Positions 36,886 to 46,196 of a stretch of 64,000 nt of DNA are shown here, in pieces; the stretch's first letter is position 1; each line of letters begins with the position of its first letter. The stretch is taken from the NCBI GenBank assembly GCA_038144425.1, contig JAYQNS010000002.1, positions 744,001 to 808,000 on the forward strand. Reading direction: 5' to 3'. A program made the translations under genes and the position numbers. Under the pieces are notes generated by a model. That model searched no databases. It was given only the letters and a program-made list of their open reading frames with translations, and had not been told where the DNA came from. This DNA comes from Salivita marina. Lineage in GTDB: Bacteria; Pseudomonadota; Gammaproteobacteria; Pseudomonadales; Azotimanducaceae.

Positions 36886-38125
36886 ATGGACCATGCCCAG
36901 GAAGTCAGTATTCTTAAAGCTTTGATGAAGCAGCTCGACGAGGGAAAGAACTTCGATGCGGGCGTTCAGTATCGAGTGCCAACGAAAAATTATGTCTGTG
37001 CGGAGCAGGCAGAGAAGGAATGGGGCGCGTTCTTTCGTCGTCACCCTCAGCTGATCGCGCTATCGGGCGATCTTCCCGGCCCCGGGAGCTTTCTTACTCT
37101 AGAGGACTTTGGGACACCGGTGCTTGCCACCCGCGATCGTGAGGGTAATTTTCGTGCCTTTCTCAACGCCTGCCGGCACCGGTCCGTTAAGGTCGCGACG
37201 GCAGCGCGCGGGAAGCAAAACGTGTTTCTGTGCCCCTTTCATAACTGGAGCTACGCAAGTTCGGGGGAGCTGCTTTCTATTCCAAACGAGTCGCATCTTT
37301 GGACCCGTGGACAAGGCCTGTAATGGCCTTATTGAACTCCCTGCGGTGGAAAGGGATGGGCTCCTTTGGGTTCACCCTCAGGTTGATGGCGATCTTGATG
37401 TGGATGCCCTTCTTGGGGAGTCGCTCGCGGGGGAGTTGGCAACCTACGGTCTCGCGGAACAGGAATATCTCGGGGCTACGACCATTCGTGGGGATCTGAA
37501 TTGGAAGCTGGCCAACGATACCTTTGGCGAGACTTATCACTTTGGGAAATTGCACAAGGATACCCTTGGGCAAATCTTCTATGGGAATAATCTCCATTTT
37601 ACGGAGTTTGGGCGGCACCATCGCTTTGTTACCGCGAGCAAGGGCATAGACGCCTTGCGGGAAGCTCCGGAGGCGGAGTGGGATATAGCGCGGGGCACCT
37701 TCGTGCTCTATCACCTTTTTCCGAACATTCAGCTGCTTTGCAGTAAGCACTCGGCGACGCTGATTCGCATCTATCCGGAGAAAGGGGAGGCGGGGCGGTC
37801 GATCTCTCAGATCAGTTTCTATTTTACCCCGGAGCTTGCTGCCCACGCGCGGGCGCGCGATGCCGAGGGCTTCGACCGGGCCTCGGTCTACGATCAAGCT
37901 CGTCGTGAAACTGATCCTCGGCCTAGCCTTCAAGCTTCTCTAGAAGTCTTTGCCAGTACCATTGAGCAGGAAGACTATGTCATGGGGGCAATGCAGCAGC
38001 GGGCGGCGGAGAGCGGTCAGTTGCAATCCCTTCTCTTTGGCCGCAATGAACCGGCCCTTCACCACTTCCATCAAAATTACCGGGAGGCCCTTGGAGAGCC
38101 TCCCCTCGTTCCTGAGTCCAATTAG
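36886..38125 (+). CDS. Rieske aromatic-ring-hydroxylating oxygenase, alpha-subunit type (frame broken)
   Basis: Oxygenase with a Rieske 2Fe-2S domain, NACRHRSVKV and LCPFHNWSY (Cys-x-His and Cys-x2-His), and a mononuclear iron domain with NDTFGETYHFGKLH. The frame breaks near TTT 37298-37300; removing one base leads from NESH into GPVDKACNGLIELPA and the rest. Repaired length is about 413 residues, standard for the alpha subunit. No beta subunit or reductase gene is adjacent, so redox partners lie elsewhere. Related proteins act on aromatics, choline-like compounds or sterols; the substrate cannot be set. It is convergent with the beta-rich protein gene. Confidence 0.88.
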
Positions 38126-38495
38126 CTTTTACCCGGCCCCTCAAGCTGCCAATAGCGAACAGAAGCGAGGTCTGCGGTGAGGTTAATGGTCCAGGCGACG
38201 AAGTTCACCACCCCCTCGTTGGTGGCGTCGGTAAAGTAGCTCCGCAGCACCGCCCCCTCCCGGACGAAGGTGCCGCGGTGGGGGGTGGTGATATAGGTAC
38301 CGTCTTCCAGGAAAGTTCTGGCTTCGCCGCTAAGCGTTCCTTGAGATTCATTCTTTGAATCGTAGACAAAGCGATGGGAAGCATAGACCGTTCCATAGCC
38401 CTCCACTTGACCTCTAAAATCGCAGCAAAGGCCGTCTTCCTTTACCGTAAGACGGGTAAGGGAAAGCTCCCCACCCCATCTGGCTGATCTAGCAT
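38122..38495 (-). CDS. Beta-rich small protein, paralogue of 3269-3708 (frame broken)
   Basis: Starts MLDQPDGVG at 38495, well supported by AAAGGAGAGG, with no signal peptide. The frame breaks at CCCC 38469-38472 (plus strand); one extra base gives ELSLTRLTVKEDG and the continuous protein of about 124 residues. Shared features with the 3269-3708 product, in the same order, are GYGTVYASHRF, a DGT turn, GTFVREGAVLRS and a following TDATN against LDAFSN. Unlike that protein it appears cytoplasmic. It follows the exported family gene 38525-39244 by 29 bases in one probable operon. Function unknown. Confidence 0.7.
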
Positions 38496-38524
38496 GACCC
38501 TCTCCTTTCTCCGTCCCAAGTGTC

Positions 38525-39244
38525 TCAGTGCTTGGGATAGACCTTGAGCGTTTGGGTTTGGGAGACATTGACGACCTCCCGGAGATTGCCCACTTCTCTG
38601 TTGAATTCGATATAGGCAGGGTGCGCCGAAATTTTCTGTGAAAGCGCGCCAAGCGCTTCGATCGATTCGGCGCCGGTCCAAATCCAGTGGGTAAATTTGT
38701 CTCGGCCGAAGCCAACGGCGCCCAGGCCGTAGGAGCGCAGCTCAATGTCCTCGCCGACTTCAGCCATCATCTTGGCGTAAGCCTGGGCGTAGGCGGCCTG
38801 GTCCTCGGGGTCTACTATGATGTCAAATTTTGCGAAGACCTCATCCTGCCCCCAGTCGTTGGCGTCGATTGGGGCAAGGCCGATGTATTGGGTGACCTGT
38901 TGCACCCCGGCTGCCTGCAGCTCCCCGAGGAAGCGCAAGCCATCGGGGCAGCTCCTAAGGATCTCTGAAGCGGTTTGCTGATCCTTTGCATTCGCGAAGG
39001 TATTGATGACGAAATGGGTGGAGCTATAGCCGCCATTGAAGACCTCTTGAAGGAGCCCGACGTCTGCGGGATAGCGCGCTCCGCACTCCGACGCCCAGAA
39101 GCGATCCATCGCCTCGATTAAGGCTGGGGGGTTCGGCACGTTCATGTGGTAGAACGCGTAAAAGGGCCCCGCCTCCTCGTGGTGGTCCGCGTAAGCGGCG
39201 CCGGTAAGTAACGAAAGCAGCAAAGCAAGGGAAAGCTTTTTCAT
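38525..39244 (-). CDS. Exported tandem barrel-like family protein, subgroup I
   Basis: 239 residues; signal peptide ends GAAYADHHEE. The first half has VFNGGYSSTHFVINTFANAK and the second RDKFTHWIWTGAESIEALG, the two THxV-type signatures of the subgroup. Cys occur in the first half (ASECGARY, RSCPDGL). The second half and C-terminus (SQTQTLKVYPKH) line up with the 31020-31727 protein. Start at 39244 with GAGGA upstream. It lies between a single-domain subgroup II gene (39282-39689) and the beta-rich gene (38122-38495) in one minus-strand operon. Confidence 0.8.
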   Translation of the reverse strand: MKKLSLALLLSLLTGAAYADHHEEAGPFYAFYHMNVPNPPALIEAMDRFWASECGARYPADVGLLQEVFNGGYSSTHFVINTFANAKDQQTASEILRSCPDGLRFLGELQAAGVQQVTQYIGLAPIDANDWGQDEVFAKFDIIVDPEDQAAYAQAYAKMMAEVGEDIELRSYGLGAVGFGRDKFTHWIWTGAESIEALGALSQKISAHPAYIEFNREVGNLREVVNVSQTQTLKVYPKH

Positions 39245-39281
39245 CGTTGCGTCCTCAAACCGAGTGGTTTTCAGGGAAACC

Positions 39282-39689
39282 CTATTGGATGGAGTTATGC
39301 AGGGCCTCGGCGGTGTAAAGATCACGGGTTTCACAGTCGGCGGCGGCTGTCCAAGCCACCATAACGTCTGCGCCCGCGCCTTCGCCGAAGAACCCTTGGA
39401 AGGAAGTGCCCATGGAAGCGAAGCTCGGCCAGGCAGTCATGAGCACAAAGCGGCCCTCACTCATATCGCCGGTGAAGGGGGTAAAGAGCCACTGGGCAAT
39501 GGGGTCTTGCCGGGCCTCACCGACGGCTTTAACCATAGCCGCGACCTGCCGTACGTCATCGAGGGTTTTTCCTTCCTTTAAGACGCAGGACCAGGTTTCC
39601 ACGGGATTGCTTGGCCCGACCTCATGATGATCGGCGAAAGCGGCAAGGGGCAGAACGGTTCCTAGCAAGGCAAGCGCAAGGCGAGTCAT
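39282..39689 (-). CDS. Exported single-domain family protein, subgroup II
   Basis: 135 residues with a signal peptide ending LAAFADHHE and one subgroup II domain: ETWSCVLKEGKTLDDVRQV, then GRFVLMTAWPSFASMG, then AAADCETRDLY. The two Cys are 84 residues apart, matching the spacing in each half of the two-domain relatives, so this looks like the elementary unit from which they were duplicated. GAGGAG precedes the ATG at 39689. First gene of a three-gene minus-strand operon with 38525-39244 and 38122-38495. Confidence 0.8.
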   Translation of the reverse strand: MTRLALALLGTVLPLAAFADHHEVGPSNPVETWSCVLKEGKTLDDVRQVAAMVKAVGEARQDPIAQWLFTPFTGDMSEGRFVLMTAWPSFASMGTSFQGFFGEGAGADVMVAWTAAADCETRDLYTAEALHNSIQ

Positions 39690-39928
39690 GGCCAGCTCCT
39701 CAGTCATTTAGGTGATCGTAAACCTTGATCCAGCTTGCGGGTCCGCGGGAGCTTCACCAAAGGGTGTCGGCTTGGTCGAGCTTGCACCCGACCGTCGGTC
39801 GACAATGAAACCGCTTGTTACGGGTGGTTACACTGGTACTGTCAGATCGTGTGGGACGTCGGGCTTCGCGAAGGCGCATGGTAAGCCCTAGGCTCAACAC
39901 AATTTTGCGGGCGGGACGGAGCTCAGAA

Positions 39929-40756
39929 ATGGAGAAGCAATGCCGAATAACGGGGCTGTTTTCCTATGCCATTAAGGGGTGTCAGGCAACGCCGTCAAGA
40001 ACGCTAGGCATTTCGCCCTTTGGGGTCGAAGGGGATCGGGGGCTTTTGGTACTTCAGGGAGATCGGCCAAGTAATCAGGTCCGCTTGCCTGGTCTCACGC
40101 GGGTTAAGGCCCGATGCCCAACGCCTGGAACCCTAGAAATTGAAACGGATCGGGGAAGCCACACGCTAGCTATCGTGCGCGAAGGGCCGAGGAAAGACAT
40201 CGAATATTACGGCAATAGAGTTTCAGTGACCGACCAGGGGGACGCGATTTCCCTTTTCCTCTCCGAGGCGCTCGAGACGGAGGTTCGGCTTGCGGCCCTT
40301 CCCGAGCCCTATGCGCGGGCCATTCCCTTGGCGGAGTTCGCCTCTCTAGATGGAGCCTTGCAAGACCGTTTCGTGGACGTTGCGCCTGCCCTCGTGACGA
40401 ATGAGGCCTCCCTGGCGGACCTCAATTCTCGCCTAGAGACGCCGATCCCCATGAATCGTTTTCGCCCCAACATTGTGATCGATGGGTTGGAGCCCTATGA
40501 GGAAGACCGGGTCGTGAGCCTCGAAGGCCCGGGCTGGCGGATGGAACGGCTGACCGCCTGCGAACGATGCGCGGTCACCTGTACGGATCAGGAGTCGGGG
40601 GTGCGCCATCGCGAACCGCTTGAAACCTTGAGAGGCTACCGGCGGAGAGAGGGCGGGTATGCCGGGGGTATTATGTTCGGGGCCTACATGCGAATCCTCG
40701 GCGAAGGCGATGCCGAGGTGGGCCAAACCCTGACGGTCGCGTTGGCCGCAAGCTAG
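39929..40756 (+). CDS. MOSC domain protein
   Basis: 275-residue protein with an N-terminal MOSC beta-barrel domain (GLFSYAIKGCQ, PFGVEGDRGLLVLQ) and a C-terminal MOSC domain. The latter includes NRFRPNIVIDGLEPYEED, the candidate catalytic Cys in RLTACERCAVTCTDQ and GYRRREGGYAGGIMFGAYM. This is the layout of the mARC/YcbX-type molybdenum cofactor proteins that reduce N-hydroxylated compounds. Unlike YcbX no ferredoxin domain follows, so a separate electron donor would be needed. The ATG at 39929 is chosen over upstream frames because homologues start near this motif. Confidence 0.85.
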   Translation: MEKQCRITGLFSYAIKGCQATPSRTLGISPFGVEGDRGLLVLQGDRPSNQVRLPGLTRVKARCPTPGTLEIETDRGSHTLAIVREGPRKDIEYYGNRVSVTDQGDAISLFLSEALETEVRLAALPEPYARAIPLAEFASLDGALQDRFVDVAPALVTNEASLADLNSRLETPIPMNRFRPNIVIDGLEPYEEDRVVSLEGPGWRMERLTACERCAVTCTDQESGVRHREPLETLRGYRRREGGYAGGIMFGAYMRILGEGDAEVGQTLTVALAAS

Positions 40757-40818
40757 TAGTCGATGGTTGGGGGCGCGGGGCCCCCGCCCCATTGACCTGA
40801 TTCCAGGCGAGTGCCGGT

Positions 40819-41277
40819 TTAGGCGGCGCCGGACGCGTAGAGGTCCCTAAGCGCGGCGAAGTTCATGGTGCCTACGGTCTCAAGGCTGTCGTCAAGCACC
40901 TCGTAGATGGGCGCGTGTTCATCGTAGGGCCGCAAGCTGAAGAGAATAATGACGTCCTCGTCTCCACCGCCTTCCGTATGGGGTTCGTCGTCAGCCTTCC
41001 CCGCGCGGTAGGTACCGGTGGGTCGGATCTCCTTCAGCGCCCCGGAGGGTTCATAAATACGGTGTTCCCCTTGAAGCACTAGGGTATTAAAAGCTGACGT
41101 GTGGCGATGCATGACGATTTTTTCGTTGGCAGCAAACTTGAAAAGAACGTCCACGATATGGGCCTTTTCGTCTACCTCGAGTATGGACATCCCAATATGG
41201 GGGGACGGACTTCCGTCAGGTGCGGGTAGGGGCTTCCAATCAATGCTGCTTGCGTCGAACTGATTTCCCGTTTGCAT
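40819..41277 (-). CDS. Cupin domain protein (ChrR-like)
   Basis: 152-residue small cupin. Metal-binding motif 1 is visible in VMHRHTSAFNTLVLQGEHRI (HxH and Glu) and motif 2 in DDEPHTEGG. The overall length and position match single-domain ChrR-type cupins, which bind Zn or Fe and may be enzymes or sensors. It follows the exported subgroup II gene 41305-41715 by 27 bases and is probably cotranscribed. No anti-sigma HTH domain is present, so it is not a full ChrR. Substrate unknown. Confidence 0.85.
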   Translation of the reverse strand: MQTGNQFDASSIDWKPLPAPDGSPSPHIGMSILEVDEKAHIVDVLFKFAANEKIVMHRHTSAFNTLVLQGEHRIYEPSGALKEIRPTGTYRAGKADDEPHTEGGGDEDVIILFSLRPYDEHAPIYEVLDDSLETVGTMNFAALRDLYASGAA

Positions 41278-41304
41278 GGGATACGCTCCTTTTGGCTTTC
41301 AGGT

Positions 41305-41715
41305 TTAGTGCGCGGTGAGGATGTACATATCGAAGTCTTCAACCCTTAGGCCGCAGCTTTCGGCGACGGCGTCGTAGCCAGCACTCCAGATTTCGTCTTC
41401 ACTTTGCCAGCGAAAGGCTTCCTCAAGGGCCTCCTGGGAACGGTGGAGGTCGACGGCGCCGACGTGGCCGTCGGCCCAGATCCCGGGGGAGGAGCTGTAA
41501 GCCACGGGGCTATGAATCCGCTCGTAGGCGATTACCTTTTTGATGTTCTCGAGGGCTGAAGCCTGGGCCTCCGCCGGGCATAGGCCCCGATAAATCACCA
41601 TAATTTCCCCAGCCTGAGCTGGGGGCGCGACGGCGGACTTTTGCTCAGCCCAGCCAGCCTGGGGGCCAGCGAGGCTGATAAAGAGCGCCAGAGTGAAAAA
41701 GATCCGCTGTGTCAT
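41305..41715 (-). CDS. Exported single-domain family protein, divergent subgroup II
   Basis: 136 residues, signal peptide ending QAGWAEQ, and one domain with an early Cys (IYRGLCPAEAQ), central DGHVGAVDLHRSQEALEEAF and a late Cys (VAESCGLRVEDFDMYIL). The Cys are about 77 residues apart, close to the subgroup spacing. The match to the other members is weaker than among 32095, 32944, 39282 and 52177, so membership is likely but less certain. It heads a pair with the cupin gene and is divergent from the RND pump genes. Confidence 0.65.
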   Translation of the reverse strand: MTQRIFFTLALFISLAGPQAGWAEQKSAVAPPAQAGEIMVIYRGLCPAEAQASALENIKKVIAYERIHSPVAYSSSPGIWADGHVGAVDLHRSQEALEEAFRWQSEDEIWSAGYDAVAESCGLRVEDFDMYILTAH

Positions 41716-42049
41716 CGGTGGTCCTCAGGTTTTGGTGCCATTGTCTGACCTTGGACCGGCAAGCGTCCGCTGGCCACAAAGATCTTTTGCCGAGGGGGTC
41801 AAGGGTCGGCGGTGACAGCGTTGCTTACGCGATCCGTAATCATTCCCTGCGCCTGTGTCCAAGCGCTTGCTCCCTTGTCCTTCTCCCTTGCCCTTTTTGG
41901 TTTTAGCGATGGTTTAGCTGAACGACAGCAGGCGTTACGCTTATCCCCTGCCTTCCCGCGGAAACCGTTAATCCCTTTTCACGGCTTGCCCGCACCGTCA
42001 CACTGCTTTCCCTGGCATAAGCGGTAAAAGCTCGAGGAACAGGAAGGCC
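41716..42049. other. 334-base divergent intergenic region
   Basis: Lies between the minus-strand exported protein gene and the plus-strand RND adaptor gene and should contain both promoters. I saw no convincing gene, repeat or regulatory palindrome. Confidence 0.5.
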
Positions 42050-43147
42050 ATGGTGACCAGTCGATGGGGCAAGGGTGCAGGCAGTCCGAATGCTTTCGTA
42101 GGCGCGATGTCTGTCCTCGCGGTACTCGCAGGATGCGATGGCGAGGCCCCTGGCATAGCGTCGGAGACGATGCCAAGACCTGCGCTTGTCCACCGCGTTG
42201 CGCTTAGCGCCGGCGCTACCGAGCACCGGTTCGTTGGTCGAGTCCAAGCCCTCCAGTCCGTGCCTCTTGCCTTCGAAGTTTCGGGCGTGCTGGCTTCCCT
42301 GGCGCCTCGGGAAGGGGATTACTTCGTAGCGGGTGAGCGCCTCGCCCAACTCGATCCGGAGCCCTTTGTGCTTGCGCGGCGTCGGGCCCAGGTCGAGCTC
42401 GAACTCGCTTCTCTTCGGCTGGAGCGGGCAGAGGCGCTGCGGGACCGGGGGAGCCTTGCCGTTGCCGAAGTGGACGAGGCTCGGGCCTGGCGGGCTTTGA
42501 AGGAGGTCGCCTTCGACGAGGCCCAAAAGGCGCTGGACGATACGTCCCTCTACGCCCCTTTCGACGGTAGGCTCGCCAGACGTCATCGGGAGCCAGCGAT
42601 GCATGTCCCGATGGGAGATGCGGTGCTCACCGCTCTCGACCTTTCTCAGGTGAAGATCATCGTTCAGCTGGGTCGAGCCCGTCGACTCGAATTGGAGGAT
42701 GGGGGTCGATTCCTAGCTGAGGCGATTTTCCCCGGCGCCCCGGAGCAAGCCTTTCCCCTTCGCCTCTTGGATAATCGCGCTGAGGCCGATGCCGGGGCGC
42801 AGAGCTACGAAGTCGCCTTTGCGCTCGATCAACCAGCGGACCTTCCCCTTGTTCCAGGCATGCAGATGACGGTCCGGCTGCGCCCCGCAGCGAAAGACAG
42901 CCTCCTGGGGATTCCCGTGGTTCCCCTGGCGGCGCTGGCGTCCTTTGCGGAGAGGCGTCGCGGGTTTTACGTCTGGCGCGTAGACCGGGCGACGAATACG
43001 GTGCGGGCACAGCCTGTGTCCCTTGGTTTGCCAACGGGGGAGGGGGTCCTTGTCCTTGCTGGGCTGGAAGCCGGCGACGAGGTCGTGGTGGCTGGTGTCA
43101 CCCACCTTGCTGAAGGGATGCGGATCGCGCCAAGGGATCGCCTGTGA
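42050..43147 (+). CDS. RND efflux periplasmic adaptor lipoprotein
   Basis: AcrA/MdtA-type membrane fusion protein of 365 residues. The N-terminus ends in a lipobox (SVLAVLAGCDG, Cys about 29). It is followed by the lipoyl half-motif FEVSGVLASLAPREGDYF, a coiled-coil hairpin (RAQVELELASLRLERAEALR), DTSLYAPFDGRLAR and the C-terminal beta-barrel/MPD with GLEAGDEVVVAGVTHLAEGM. It links the inner-membrane pump to an outer-membrane channel. The next gene encodes the pump and starts at the overlapping GTGAG. No outer-membrane factor gene is adjacent. Confidence 0.9.
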   Translation: MVTSRWGKGAGSPNAFVGAMSVLAVLAGCDGEAPGIASETMPRPALVHRVALSAGATEHRFVGRVQALQSVPLAFEVSGVLASLAPREGDYFVAGERLAQLDPEPFVLARRRAQVELELASLRLERAEALRDRGSLAVAEVDEARAWRALKEVAFDEAQKALDDTSLYAPFDGRLARRHREPAMHVPMGDAVLTALDLSQVKIIVQLGRARRLELEDGGRFLAEAIFPGAPEQAFPLRLLDNRAEADAGAQSYEVAFALDQPADLPLVPGMQMTVRLRPAAKDSLLGIPVVPLAALASFAERRRGFYVWRVDRATNTVRAQPVSLGLPTGEGVLVLAGLEAGDEVVVAGVTHLAEGMRIAPRDRL

Positions 43148-46100
43148 GCCTTGAGGCCATTGCGCGTTTTTCTCTCCAGCGCCCCCTCTACGTCGCGTTT
43201 CTAGCGCTCCTGTGCCTCGGCAGCGGGCTTTGGGGCTTCGAGAAGATCGGGCGCCTCGAGAATCCCCAGTTTCCCGTCAAGAACGCCTATGTGATCACGC
43301 CCTACGCGGGCGCGAGCGCGATGGAAGTCGAGCTAGAAGTAACCGATCGGATTGAAAGTGCCCTGCAGGAACTTCCCTACCTAGAGAAGATCACCTCTCG
43401 CTCGGTGCCGGGACGATCTGAGGTGATGGTTGAGGTAATTGAAACCTACGACGACGGAGATTTACCGCAGATTTGGGATGAGCTCCGGCGCCGGGTAGGG
43501 GAGGCGGCACGGCTGCTTCCTCCAGGGGCGGGCGTTCCGCTGGTTGAGGACGATTTCGGAGACGTGTACGGCATTCTTTACGCGATCCCGGGTGCAGACT
43601 ATCCCCCTGAATTTCTTCGCCGGACAGCTCGGACTCTAAGCTCGGGAATCAAGCAGATCCCGGGGTCGCGAAGGTTGCCCTTAACGCCCTTCCGGAGGAA
43701 GCCGTCTATTTAGAGCTCGGCCAGGAGGGGCTGCTTTCCCTGGGCATTCCCCCGGATTTGCTTTTCGAAACGATTCGTCGCGAGGCCCTCGTTTCCGATG
43801 CAGGGTCGGCCCTAGTGGACGGGGTTCGGCTCAACCTTGCTGCGGATCGCGTCTTTCGCCTTGAGGAGCAGCTTGCGGGGCTCCGCTTTGGGCGCCCCGG
43901 AGACACGACCTTTCTTCGCTTGGATGAACTGGGGCGTATTCGCCGCGCCCCCTTAGAGCAGCCCTTTGAGCTCGTTCGTCACAATGGGGAAGGGGTTTTC
44001 ATTCTTGGGGTGTCCGTAACCCAGGGAAAAAACGTCGTTACCGTTGGAAAGGCGGTTGAAAGGCGGCTTCAGGAGATGTTGAGCGCCCTGCCGGTGGGGA
44101 TCGAAGCTTTCCCCATTTACGAGCAGCACAAGGTGGTTGAGGAGGCGGTCAATGCCTTTATGGTGAATCTGGCCATTTCCATTGCCACCGTTACCGGAGC
44201 CCTGTGCTTATTTATGGGCTGGCGCTCCGGCTCCGTGGTAGGCGCCGTCCTGCTCCTCACGATCATGGGGACCCTCGGGCTTATGAACGCCTTTTCCCTC
44301 GAACTTCAGCGGATCTCCCTGGGGGCCCTGATGATCGCCATGGGAATGTTGGTGGATAACGCTATCGTCGTGGCCGAGGGCATGGTGGCGGGGATCGAAG
44401 AAGGCAAGGTCCCTGAAGAGGCTGCCGCGGCAGCGGTGAGTCGCACCGCGTTCCCGTTGCTCGGAGCCACCGTGATTGGTCTCCTCGCCTTCGCTCCCAT
44501 TGGCCTGACCGATGGAGATACGGGTCAATTCTTGAACTCTCTCTTTTGGACCGTGGCCTTTGCGCTCATGCTGTCTTGGCTCTTAGCCGTAACCGTGGTG
44601 CCGTCCTTTGGCGCGCGATTGCTCAAGGGCCCGGGGACCTCACAGGTTCGGCCTTTCTTCCTCAAGGCTAGCTACCAAAAGCTTATTGCCGTGGCCCTGC
44701 GGCGGCGTGTTACCGCCACGGGGTTGGTGCTTCTTCTGTCCCTATCGTCAATTTATGCCTTTAGCTGGGTTGAACAGTCCTTTTTCCCGAGGACGAATTC
44801 CCCCTTTTTCACGAAGATTTCCTGCTGCCGGAGGGGAGCGATATTCGCTTTACCGCTGAGCGGCTGGAGGAAGTCGAGGCGCAGATCCTCGCGCTGCCCG
44901 AAGTTACGGCCGTGACCAGCTACATCGGGCGGGGAGCCAACCGCTACACCGCCACCCAGCGCCCGGAACAGGCAAATCCGGCGCTTGCTCAGCTGATCAT
45001 TCGGGTCGGCGTCTTAGAGGACATGGACGCTGCCATTGCTCAGGTAAGGGCGCTGCTTCCCAGGCTTCGCCCCGAGGCGCAGAGCTTGATCTACCGCCTG
45101 GAGTTCTCCCCCGGGGGAAGTTCAAAAATAGAAGCCCGATTTCAGGGGCCAGATCCTGAGATCATTCGGGAGCTTGGAGAGGCGGCCCTAGCGATCTATC
45201 GGCGAGAAGGGCTCATAGATTTAAAGCTTGATTGGCGCCAGCGCGAGTTTGAGATTCGGGTGGACTATGACGAGGGTCGGGCGCCGGCCCTTGGGGTCCG
45301 AAACGCCGATCTTCGAGCGGCGACTGCCTTTGCGACCACGGGAATTACCCTTGGAATTTTTCGCGAGGGAGAAGATAGCCTTCCTATTGTGGCCATTGCC
45401 CCAGACGAGGAACGGAGAAGGCTGAATGACTTCAACGATCGTATGGTTTGGAGCCGAGAGGGAGGCCGCTATGTGCCGCTCCTTGATCTGCTCGCCGGGG
45501 TAGAGCTGGTAGCGGAGGATAATCAGATTCGACGGCGGAATCGGGTGCGCACCCTCACGGCCCAGGCAAATGCGGCCCCGGGGCAGAACCTTGAGGCCAC
45601 TTTTGCGGCAATTCGGCCAGAAATCGAGGCGCTGCCGCGCCCCGCGGGCTATGCCCTTGAATGGGGGGGCGAATACGAGTCGAGTTCGGAAGCCCGAGAA
45701 AAGCTCGGGGCCACCATTCCGCCGGCCTTTGGGCTGATGTTTCTAATCACCGTGCTGCTGTTCGGGACCCTTAGGCAGCCCCTGGTCATTTGGCTAACCG
45801 TGCCCATGGTCATTGGAGGCGTTGCCCTAAGTCTCTTGCTGGTATCCATGCCCTTTACCTTCCCAGCATCCCTAGGGCTCTTAAGCCTTGCGGGCATGCT
45901 GATTAAAAACTGCATTGTGTTGGTCGATGAAATTGATAAGCGAATCGGGGAGCGGGGTCCAACCCTTGCTAGCGTTAGTAGCGCCTGCGGGAGTCGACTC
46001 CGTCCGGTTTTACTGGCTTCGGGGACGACCATCGCGGGCATGGCCCCCCTCCTTGCCGATGAATTCTTCGCCGAAATGGCCATGGCGATCATGGGAGGGC

Positions 46101-46189
46101 TTGCCTTTACTACGCTTCTTACCCTGCTCGCGGTGCCAATTTTTTACGCCGTTTCCCTGGGGCGCCAGCTGACCTTCGAAGAGGTTTAG
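43144..46189 (+). CDS. RND efflux pump inner-membrane subunit (two frame breaks)
   Basis: AcrB/MexB-superfamily proton-driven exporter. Visible are the N-terminal helix (about 15-35), ITPYAGASAMEVELEVTD, GALMIAMGMLVDNAIVVAEG in TM4 with the Asp relay, and LLSLAGMLIKNCIVLVDEID in the second half. The frame breaks at GGGG 43662-43665 (one extra G gives VAKVALNALPEEAVYLEL) and at CCC 44786-44788 (one extra C gives FFPEDEFPLFHEDFLLPE). Repaired length is about 1015 residues, normal. The start GTG overlaps the adaptor stop. It resembles the branch with a FNALSLELQRISLGAL-type TM4 approach, exporting unknown hydrophobic or cationic compounds. Confidence 0.9.
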
Positions 46190-46196
46190 GGGGCTT

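Noticed and set aside
40767..40792. GC-rich inverted segment after the MOSC gene as terminator
   Set aside because: G/C-run symmetry is imperfect and there is no U-run; too weak to list.
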